13,355 nucleotides of DNA. Source: Thermoplasmatota archaeon (GTDB lineage: Archaea; Thermoplasmatota; Penumbrarchaeia; Penumbrarchaeales; Penumbrarchaeaceae). The notes below the pieces were generated by a model that was not told where the DNA came from, searched no databases, and saw only the letters and a list, made by a program, of their open reading frames with translations. This document shows, piece after piece, positions 1 through 5,288 of the stretch. A program made the position numbers and the translations under genes. Position 1 is the stretch's first letter, and every line of letters begins with the position of its first letter. The stretch lies in contig JAFGJI010000179.1 of NCBI GenBank assembly GCA_016929175.1, positions 1 to 13,355 on the forward strand. Direction: 5' to 3'.

Positions 1-165
1 AGTTACGAGGATGATATCGAACGGGTCTGCTGAGGGCCGAGGACGCTCGGACCGTGATGAATGACTGGAGCGATGACCCGTAAACACCGGGACCCTCAAG
101 GTCCCGTTACGCTTGAACCGTAGGTGATACCCGTTTGTCTGGGTTCAAATCCCAGTGCTCCCACC
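1..165 (+). tRNA. tRNA-Trp (probable), intron-containing, 5' exon cut off by window edge
   Basis: The 3' exon is clear: T stem-loop CTGGG-TTCAAAT-CCCAG at 139-155, acceptor 3' strand TGCTCCC at 156-162, discriminator A163, then CC and a T-run (CCA not fully encoded). I place the 3' exon start at A129 (position 38), with CCCGT at 130-134 as the 3' strand of the anticodon stem. The matching acceptor 5' strand (GGGAGCA) and the anticodon are not in the window, so at least 128 bases of intron separate the exons. The Trp identity is inferred. A guide in the intron (65-71) is complementary to G-CTCCAG, the anticodon loop of tRNA-Trp (anticodon CCA) with the last stem base, and A38 fits that loop. 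A tRNA is certain; Trp is likely. The four bases before the presumed 3' splice bulge (GGTG, 123-126) pair only imperfectly with CTCC, so the splice motif is relaxed or my boundary is off by a base or so. Confidence 0.72.
11..76 (+). ncRNA. Box C/D 2'-O-methylation guide RNA inside the tRNA intron
   Basis: Boxes in order: C-like ATGATAT (11-17, first five bases match RTGATGA), D' CTGA (30-33), C' GTGATGA (54-60, perfect), D-like ATGA (73-76). Between D' and C' sits a hairpin CCGAG-GACG-CTCGG (37-50). Guide 1 (18-26) pairs with 129-137 of the 3' exon. The fifth base upstream of D' is G25, which pairs with C130, tRNA position 39. Guide 2 (65-71) pairs with G31-C32-U33-C34-C35-A36-G37 expected for tRNA-Trp. 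The fifth base upstream of D is G68, opposite C34. In Haloferax volcanii the tRNA-Trp intron is known to guide methylation of positions 34 and 39, so this agreement supports the assignment. Box C and box D both deviate from consensus. A further hairpin, CGGGACC-CTCAA-GGTCCCG, occupies 88-106 of the intron. Confidence 0.68.
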
Positions 166-171
166 TTTTTT
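164..171 (+). terminator. T-run terminator after the tRNA
   Basis: Six consecutive T (166-171) follow the tRNA 3' end at once, followed by TCTCTCGTCATTTTC. This fits archaeal termination on oligo-T without a hairpin. Confidence 0.5.
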
Positions 172-262
172 CTCTCGTCATTTTCATCAAGCTTCGAAAA
201 AAGGTGGTTGAAAAAAAATACATACGCTAAAAAGGATGATAGCAATAATGAGGTCTTTTTAG

Positions 263-316
263 CTGGACCTTGAAAAAAGGATTATCGGCAATTATGGTCT
301 TTCTTCAAGGTCCCAG
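263..316. repeat. Imperfect inverted repeat in the tRNA / sugar-gene gap
   Basis: Left arm CTGGACCTTGAA (263-274) and right arm TTCAAGGTCCCAG (304-316) are complementary with one bulged base, around a 29-base A/T-rich spacer. It lies downstream of the minus-strand sugar operon that ends at 383. Read on the minus strand, the spacer and the flanking bases contain several T-runs, so it may be a transcript end. The remainder of the gap (172-382) is A-rich with no gene that I can see. Confidence 0.4.
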
Positions 317-382
317 TGCCCCAGAGGTTCAGAAATGTTGTCATAAGATTTTTGCTTCAAAGTCCTCATTCCTGGTGTCTCT

Positions 383-1609
383 TCATTCGACCGGTATACG
401 ACCAACTCTGCGGGTTTCTCTACGGCTCTTTGCGTACTCGATCTGACCCGCAACGATATCCGCAAGGGACCTTGTGGGTTGGAACCCCAGTTCACGGACC
501 TTGCTGGTGTCTGCCATGATCACGGGGTTGTCGTGGGGCCGGAAGTATGCTGCATCGAAGGTTATCCTCAGCTTCCCAACCTTGCCCCTTACGGTAATGC
601 CCTTGTCCTCCAGGTCAAAGCTCAGAGGACCGAGTACGGCCTTATCGACCCTGTAAACGGTGAACCGCCTGCCGAATAACCCGCCCCCGATCTCCTCCAG
701 CGGTCTGTCGAGGGACTTTCCGTTCTCCATTGAGCATATGGCCTCCACATCCATACCAAGCTCACTGACCGCCAGGAGGATGAAGGTCAGGACCGAGTTC
801 GCCCTCTCCGAGCCCACATTGTATACCTGGCCTGGAGAGCCCTTCTCAACAAGCAGCCTGTGGGCAGAGATCACATCCTCCACGTGGGACCAGTCCTTGA
901 ATATGTTGACGTTCCCTATGCTAATCCCGGCTGGGCATCGGTCCAGAAGCTGATCTATGATACGAGAGGTGACGAAACCCCCACCCCGCCCCGGGCCTTC
1001 AATGTTGAAGTTCCTCGCAACCACGGTCCTGACCCCGTACAGGGAGTGATACGACCTCATGAGGGAGGTGCCGAACATCTTGGAAAGGCCGTATGGAGAG
1101 AGGGGGCGCAGGGGTTGATCCTCACTTACCGGCAGTTCGGGTATCCGCAGGGGGGGCCGATAGGACGAATATCTGTCGGCGATCCTCCTGTATTGTTCCT
1201 CCGAGGAGTATACCAGCCCGTACTCCTCGGCCGAGCTTGAGAACAGGACCACCGGATCAAGGTCAAGCTTCCTGATGGCCTCGAGAAGGTTCGCCGTGCC
1301 GGTGAAATTGATCCCATAGGTCTCCAGCGGGTCCGAGAAGGATCTGGGAACGAAGGTCTGAGCGGCCAGGTGATAGATCACATCCGGCTCGCATGAGGAG
1401 ATCACACGCTCCATGGAGCCCGGGTCGAGCAATTCACCCTCCAAATATCGTATCCTGTCATCCCGATTGGTGATCCCCAGCCCCTTCCTGATCAGTCCCG
1501 TGACCCGGTCGCCTCCTTCGATCAGAGCCCGAGAGAGGTGTGTGCCGATGAAGCCGTCGACACCGGTTATGAGGACGCTCTTTCCTTCGGACACCCCAAC
1601 ACCGACCAT
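383..1609 (-). CDS. NAD(P)-dependent SDR sugar-nucleotide reductase/epimerase (Rmd-like)
   Basis: Extended short-chain dehydrogenase of 408 residues. The Rossmann motif GVDGFIG is at 16-22, a Ser cluster SSSAEEYG at 124-131, and the catalytic pair Y173-x3-K177 sits in SPYGLSK. The tail YFRPHDNPVIMADTSKVRELGF resembles the C-terminus of GDP-4-keto-6-deoxymannose reductase (Rmd). It starts one base after the stop of the dehydratase gene and is surely cotranscribed with it, so the natural substrate is probably the GDP-4-keto-6-deoxy-mannose made there. Product could be GDP-D-rhamnose or another 6-deoxyhexose. About 55 residues (roughly 300-355) are inserted between the core and the usual C-terminal motif, making it longer than the usual ~300-340. 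SDR class is certain; the exact reaction is inferred from the neighbour. Confidence 0.85.
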   Translation of the reverse strand: MVGVGVSEGKSVLITGVDGFIGTHLSRALIEGGDRVTGLIRKGLGITNRDDRIRYLEGELLDPGSMERVISSCEPDVIYHLAAQTFVPRSFSDPLETYGINFTGTANLLEAIRKLDLDPVVLFSSSAEEYGLVYSSEEQYRRIADRYSSYRPPLRIPELPVSEDQPLRPLSPYGLSKMFGTSLMRSYHSLYGVRTVVARNFNIEGPGRGGGFVTSRIIDQLLDRCPAGISIGNVNIFKDWSHVEDVISAHRLLVEKGSPGQVYNVGSERANSVLTFILLAVSELGMDVEAICSMENGKSLDRPLEEIGGGLFGRRFTVYRVDKAVLGPLSFDLEDKGITVRGKVGKLRITFDAAYFRPHDNPVIMADTSKVRELGFQPTRSLADIVAGQIEYAKSRRETRRVGRIPVE

Positions 1610-1610
1610 G

Positions 1611-2642
1611 TTATCGTTCCCTCTCCGCCTTCATCATCATCCGCACCAGCTCCTCGAAGCCCACCTTGGGCTTCCACCCCAGCTCCTTCATGGCCTTTTG
1701 CGGGTCCCCGATCAGCATGTCCACCTCGGACGGCCGGAAGTACCTCGACGATACCTTTACAAGCTCCCGGCCGGTGGAGGCGTCGACCCCCTTCTCCTCT
1801 ATGCCGGTCCCGGTCCACTCCAGGTCCACTCCTGCCTCCTTGAAGGCCAGCTCGACGAACTCGCGCACCGTGTGCGTCTCCCCCGTCGCTATGACGAAGT
1901 CGTCGGGCCTGTCGTACTGCAGCATAAGCCACATCGCCTCGACGTAGTCCGGGGCGTATCCCCAGTCCCTCCTGGCGTCCAGGTTCCCGAGTACAAGGCT
2001 CTCCTGCTTCCCGTCCATAATGTTGGAGATGCTGAGCGTGATCTTCCTGGTCACGAAGTTCTCTCCACGCCTTGGGGATTCGTGATTGAACAGTATACCG
2101 TTGGAGATGAACATGCCGTATGCCTCCCTGTAGTTCCTGGAGATCCAGTAGGCATACAGTTTCGCAACGCCGTACGGGCTCCTGGGGTGGAAGGGGGTGT
2201 TCTCGTTCTGGGGTACCTCCTTCACCTTGCCGTACAGTTCGGATGTGGCCGCATTGTAGATCTTGGTCTGGTCGGATAAGCCCAGAAACCTCACAGCCTC
2301 CAGCAGCCTCAGGGTTCCCAGTCCGTCTGCATTGGCGGTGTATTCGGGCACCTCGAAGGATATCCTCACGTGCGACTGGGCTGCAAGATGGTATATCTCC
2401 TGAGGCCTCAACTCATCGATTATCCGTATCAAATTGGAGGAATCGGTGATGTCACCATAATGAAGTATGAGGCTTCCGGGACCCTCTCTTCCAGGGTTGC
2501 GGAGATGCTCTATCCTCTGCCTGTTGAAGCTGCTTGACCTTCGTACAAGGCCGTGCACCTCATATCCCTTGTCAAGCAGAAGCTCGGCCAGATATGAGCC
2601 GTCCTGCCCGGTTATCCCTGTAATGAACGCCGACCTATTCAT
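1611..2642 (-). CDS. gmd: GDP-mannose 4,6-dehydratase
   Basis: 343-residue cytoplasmic SDR that converts GDP-D-mannose to GDP-4-dehydro-6-deoxy-D-mannose, the entry step to GDP-fucose, GDP-rhamnose, GDP-perosamine and related sugars. Family hallmarks are visible: TGITGQDGSYLAE near the N-terminus (GITGQDG 9-15), GDITDSSNL at 63-71, QSHVRISFEVPEYTANADGLGT, the catalytic ATSELYG (T133, S134, E135) and Y157-x3-K161 in SPYGVAK, then NHESPRRGENFVTRKI and LGNLDARRDWGYAPDYVEAMW. Length matches short bacterial/archaeal Gmd proteins. Minus-strand start: AAGGTGG (2647-2653) lies four bases before ATG. It is the first gene of a two-gene operon with the reductase at 383-1609, and it diverges from a glycosyltransferase. 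The pair looks complete and intact. Confidence 0.96.
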   Translation of the reverse strand: MNRSAFITGITGQDGSYLAELLLDKGYEVHGLVRRSSSFNRQRIEHLRNPGREGPGSLILHYGDITDSSNLIRIIDELRPQEIYHLAAQSHVRISFEVPEYTANADGLGTLRLLEAVRFLGLSDQTKIYNAATSELYGKVKEVPQNENTPFHPRSPYGVAKLYAYWISRNYREAYGMFISNGILFNHESPRRGENFVTRKITLSISNIMDGKQESLVLGNLDARRDWGYAPDYVEAMWLMLQYDRPDDFVIATGETHTVREFVELAFKEAGVDLEWTGTGIEEKGVDASTGRELVKVSSRYFRPSEVDMLIGDPQKAMKELGWKPKVGFEELVRMMMKAERER

Positions 2643-2680
2643 CGTTCCACCTTGTATGATCGTGGAGGGAATATCTGTTC

Positions 2681-2691
2681 AAAATATTTAA
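2681..2691 (-). promoter_or_regulatory. TATA box for the gmd operon
   Basis: On the minus strand the sequence reads TTAAATATTTT, centred about 44 bases upstream of the gmd start. A start point about 26 bases downstream would leave a leader near 18 bases that still contains the AAGGTGG ribosome site. Confidence 0.5.
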
Positions 2692-2836
2692 TGATAGTTT
2701 AACGACGGACCGAAGTTCTTCTGGTGAGACGTGAGAACGGCTCCGGGATAGGTATGTCCAAGACGGGGCATCAATTCCTAATATCAGTTGAGCCATCTCC
2801 TTCAGGAGAGATCGATATATCATCGAAGGGAGATCG

Positions 2837-3940
2837 ATGAAGATAGCAATACTGCACTCGGCCATGACGGAGGGGAACAATGGTGCGGAAAGGCTCGTCT
2901 ACGACCTGGCCAACGAATGGGGCAGCAGGATCTACATCTGCGACTACGATGAGAAGGTCCAGTCGTCGTACCCGGGCATAGAGCACATAGTCGAGCTTAA
3001 GCGGATACGACATCCCGGCTCGTTCAGCAGGAAGTATCTGGAGATGATGAATGTCATGACCCGCAGGAGGGATGTGGATGCCGACTTCATCTTCTATTCC
3101 ACCCCGATGCCTTTGTTCAGGATAAGAAAGGATCCGACCCCCTACATGTACATGTGCTACACTCCCGAGAGGGGTTTTTATGACCTGAGAGGGATGCTGA
3201 GAGAGAGGATGAGGGGGTGGGGGTTCCCGAGATATCAAATGGGATACATGATGCTGATGTACAGAAAAAGGAAGGACTGGGACCTTTTCACCAGGAGGGT
3301 GAACCCCGATCAGGTGATCACCAACTCGAGGAACGTGATGGACCGGTATGAGCGGATATACGGAAGCAGGCCCAGGACCGCAATTCCCGCCCCGATCATG
3401 ATATCTCGTTTCAGGAACCGGCCATCCGAGGATTTCTATTTCACCGCCGGAGGCCTGAGGCCTAACAAGAGGGTGGACATGCAGATCGAGGCTCTCGCGG
3501 GCACGGGGGAGAAGCTGGTGGTAGCGGGAGATGGGCCGGAGAGGGGGAGGCTCGAGAAGCTCGCATCGACGCTGAAGGCAGACGTGGATTTCCTGGGAAG
3601 GGTCTCCGAGGAGGAGCTGATAGACCTGTACTCGAGGTGCAAAGCTTTGATATTCTCCGCCCAGGATGAGGATTTCGGAATGGTGCCCCTCGAGGCCATG
3701 GCTTCTGGAAAGCCCGTTCTCTGCGTGAACGAGGGCGGGCCTCTCGAATATCTGAACGGCAAGGTATCGTTCCTCTTCGAGGACGCCGGGGGGTTGAGGG
3801 GAATCGTCCAGAAGAACAGCATCGATGATTACACGTCGATGAGGGATGACTGCCTCTCCCTGGCCAGACGGTTCGACCGACCCGTCATCGCTGGGCGAAT
3901 GCGGAAGGAGATCGAGCTGATACTTGAAGAGTTCTACTGA
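2837..3940 (+). CDS. Glycosyltransferase family 4 protein
   Basis: 367 residues with the GT-B two-domain layout. The N-terminal domain begins MKIAILHSAMTEGNNGAERLVYDLA, including the Gly-Ala-Glu-Arg motif typical of GT4. The C-terminal nucleotide-sugar domain runs from about 199: FTAGGLRPNKRVD (R208, K211), VVAGDGPERGRLE, VDFLGRVSEEELIDLYSRC, then the E278-x7-E286 motif in EDFGMVPLEAMASGKPV. No signal peptide or TM segment is visible, so it likely works at the cytoplasmic membrane face on a lipid-linked glycan. ATG follows AAGGGAG (2826-2832) with good spacing. It is divergent from gmd and its partner, so a GDP-deoxyhexose or GDP-mannose donor is plausible but unproven. I see no convincing promoter; CTAATATCAG near 2777 is weak. 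Confidence 0.9.
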   Translation: MKIAILHSAMTEGNNGAERLVYDLANEWGSRIYICDYDEKVQSSYPGIEHIVELKRIRHPGSFSRKYLEMMNVMTRRRDVDADFIFYSTPMPLFRIRKDPTPYMYMCYTPERGFYDLRGMLRERMRGWGFPRYQMGYMMLMYRKRKDWDLFTRRVNPDQVITNSRNVMDRYERIYGSRPRTAIPAPIMISRFRNRPSEDFYFTAGGLRPNKRVDMQIEALAGTGEKLVVAGDGPERGRLEKLASTLKADVDFLGRVSEEELIDLYSRCKALIFSAQDEDFGMVPLEAMASGKPVLCVNEGGPLEYLNGKVSFLFEDAGGLRGIVQKNSIDDYTSMRDDCLSLARRFDRPVIAGRMRKEIELILEEFY

Positions 3941-3986
3941 ACGGCCCGGCCTTAGGAAATGGACACATCTAATAGTCGATATTTCA

Positions 3987-4295
3987 CTACTTTGACCTGT
4001 TGACCAAATGTTCCGGTTCCTCGCCCCGAAGGGCCATGATGACCTGCTCCGAGACCTGGGCGCCGGCCTTCAACTGCGCGTCCGTGGTATTGGCTCCGAT
4101 ATAAGGTTGAAATGACACGTTGTCGAAAACGGCAAGGGGGGTCTCTTCCGGAAGATATGACTCGAACACGTCGAGGGCAGTGCCCCCTCTCTTACCCCCC
4201 TTGAGGGCATCGTGGAGCGCGGCATCGCCCACCACCCTCCATTGGGTGCAGTTTATGAAGTGTACAGTTTCCTTCAACCTGTCGAACTGGGGTCC
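3987..4295 (-). pseudogene. Decayed 3' fragment of a D-2-hydroxyacid dehydrogenase (SerA-like)
   Basis: The open stretch has an in-frame TAA just upstream (4296-4298) and no ATG; its only start would be TTG at 4277. The residues align by eye with the last third of the D-isomer-specific 2-hydroxyacid dehydrogenase NAD-binding domain: FINCTQWRVVGDAALHDAL matches the family's INTARGGIVDEEAL, KGGKRGGTALDVFE matches G-I-AGAALDVFE, and NVSFQPYIGANTTDAQL matches NV-TPHIGANT-EAQ. The catalytic Arg is replaced (Q in TQW) and the catalytic His is Tyr. The N-terminal two-thirds are absent, and 4296-4466 upstream does not look coding in any frame I checked. It ends normally (EPEHLVNRSK then stop). This is most likely a relic; a repurposed short protein is possible but less likely. 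Confidence 0.75.
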
Positions 4296-4444
4296 TTATA
4301 CAATATGGCTTGTTGAATTCTTCATTGCCAAGTGAAATGAGTTGGCCTACTGCACCCTTTTGTTCATTTGGATCCAGTTTCTACTTCTTGCCAAGAAAAC
4401 AAGTAATGTTCTCCATCACTCGGGAACCCGCACTTTCCGATCGA

Positions 4445-4464
4445 ATATTTGAGTTTTCAAATAT
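4445..4464. repeat. Perfect inverted repeat after the RAM-domain gene
   Basis: ATATTTGA-GTTT-TCAAATAT: eight complementary bases each side of a four-base loop. It begins two bases past the minus-strand stop at 4467. It could be a hairpin at the transcript's 3' end or an operator; no strong T-run follows on the minus strand. Confidence 0.45.
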
Positions 4465-4466
4465 GG

Positions 4467-4700
4467 TCAGAAGGCAATGCCTGCAAGGGTTTCGGTATGA
4501 ACGACCCCGTCGATGCTCCTTATCTTATCGAGGACTATCCGGGACACCCCGTTGAAGTCCCTGGCCACGACCTTCGCTATGATGTCATATTCACCGAAAA
4601 GGAAGTGGGCTTCCTTGACCTCCGGAGCGGAATTCAGCTTTTCCATTACCTTTTCCCCCTGATCAGCTCTAGTTTTGATCAATATGAAACCCACTACCAT
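4467..4700 (-). CDS. Stand-alone Lrp/AsnC ligand-binding (RAM) domain protein
   Basis: 77 residues, MVVGFILIKTRADQGEKVMEKLNSAPEVKEAHFLFGEYDIIAKVVARDFNGVSRIVLDKIRSIDGVVHTETLAGIAF. It is a beta-alpha-beta-beta-alpha-beta fold with the characteristic EVKEAHFLFGEYDIIAKV and IDGVVHTETL segments of the RAM domain of Lrp/AsnC regulators. There is no helix-turn-helix, so it cannot bind DNA in the usual way. Such single-domain proteins (SraA-like) are known to form oligomers that bind amino acids or to pair with full-length Lrp partners. I chose the inner ATG at 4700 because TGGTGG lies just upstream and a TATA-like AATATTATTAA lies at the right distance. A longer frame to 4877 exists, but its extra 59 residues are unlike the family. 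It is monocistronic here. Confidence 0.88.
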   Translation of the reverse strand: MVVGFILIKTRADQGEKVMEKLNSAPEVKEAHFLFGEYDIIAKVVARDFNGVSRIVLDKIRSIDGVVHTETLAGIAF

Positions 4701-4734
4701 GGGACCACCAATCGTGTATTGTGATTCCTTGTTC

Positions 4735-4746
4735 TTAATAATATTG
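4735..4746 (-). promoter_or_regulatory. TATA box for the RAM-domain gene
   Basis: Minus-strand AATATTATTAA is centred about 40 bases before the ATG at 4700, giving an expected start point near 4714 and a 14-base leader that includes the TGGTGG ribosome site. Confidence 0.4.
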
Positions 4747-4938
4747 TTGGACAGTATACCAGCTGCCGCCCGACACTTCAGGAAATGGTCCATGAAGCAG
4801 CAGATACCTGTCAAGCAGCACTTGCCCTCTTTCTTGGATCTCTCCCGGATCACGGTGGAGGCGGGCCCCCTCTCCAATGCCGCATCAAGAGATCGTGTTC
4901 CAGGTCCCTTCGTATAAGATAGGTTCGCGACCCATGAT

Positions 4939-4947
4939 TAATATTAA
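4939..4947 (+). promoter_or_regulatory. TATA box for the 60-residue ORF
   Basis: TAATATTAA, identical over nine bases to the element before the histidine kinase. Its centre is 20 bases from ATG 4963 and 38 from the in-frame ATG 4981, so a leaderless or short-leader transcript is expected. Confidence 0.45.
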
Positions 4948-4962
4948 ATAATCGACGAGACA

Positions 4963-5145
4963 ATGATTTCCCTGATAAGCATGTTCGATCAAACAGACAT
5001 CAGAAACCTGGGAGAGGAATATGAGAGAGGGCTCAGGGCTTTCCAGGGGGATTTCAATGATACACAGATCAAAGCTCTCAGAACAGCCTTCGAGATAGCC
5101 ATTATGAATGCTCTGGTCATGATCCAGGGACGGATAGGAAAATAG
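4963..5145 (+). CDS. Small hypothetical protein, 60 residues
   Basis: I do not recognise a family. The sequence MISLISMFDQTDIRNLGEEYERGLRAFQGDFNDTQIKALRTAFEIAIMNALVMIQGRIGK looks like a compact all-alpha protein: a charged amphipathic stretch (about 9-27), then a more hydrophobic helix (about 33-55). There is no signal peptide and no Cys. A TATA-like TAATATTAA sits 20 bases upstream, which supports transcription on this strand. The TATA distance also allows a start at the second Met (ATG 4981, 54 residues), and no Shine-Dalgarno is visible before either one. It is flanked by unrelated genes, with 143 bases to the kinase. Coding status is likely but not secure. Confidence 0.5.
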   Translation: MISLISMFDQTDIRNLGEEYERGLRAFQGDFNDTQIKALRTAFEIAIMNALVMIQGRIGK

Positions 5146-5162
5146 AGATCTTTTCACAGATG

Positions 5163-5184
5163 ATACCGGGGACGAAACCGGTAT
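5163..5184. repeat. Inverted repeat ATACCGG / CCGGTAT upstream of the kinase
   Basis: ATACCGG (5163-5169) and CCGGTAT (5178-5184) are exact complements around an eight-base loop. It starts 18 bases after the stop of the small ORF and about 100 bases before the kinase start. It might be a terminator hairpin for the former or a regulator site for the latter; ATATAG follows but no T-run. Confidence 0.4.
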
Positions 5185-5260
5185 ATAGTTCTAACCGTTC
5201 ATCCGTAGCAAAGGGACATTGGATATGTGGGTCTTATCTTTCCAGTTCCTTGGATCAGGG

Positions 5261-5269
5261 TAATATTAA
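5261..5269 (+). promoter_or_regulatory. TATA box for the PAS kinase, leaderless spacing
   Basis: TAATATTAA is centred 24 bases before the A of ATG 5289. Archaeal start points lie about 26 bases after the TATA centre, so the transcript should begin at or within a couple of bases of the start codon. No Shine-Dalgarno precedes the ATG, which agrees with a leaderless message. Confidence 0.55.
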
Positions 5270-5288
5270 CGTTTGAACGAGTGGTCAG

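Noticed and set aside
22..31. CGGGT-CT-GCT read as a tRNA anticodon stem and Ser (GCT) anticodon
   Set aside because: The following bases do not close the stem, the variable region is too short for Ser, and no D stem forms upstream. The pairing with 129-135 is better explained as a methylation guide.
1413..2279. 288-residue plus-strand ORF
   Set aside because: It lies antisense to gmd and the reductase, both with clear family motifs; its translation is Pro/His/Leu-rich with no domain.
2635..2880. Minus-strand ORF across the gmd / glycosyltransferase gap
   Set aside because: Overlaps both starts and the gmd promoter; no recognisable protein.
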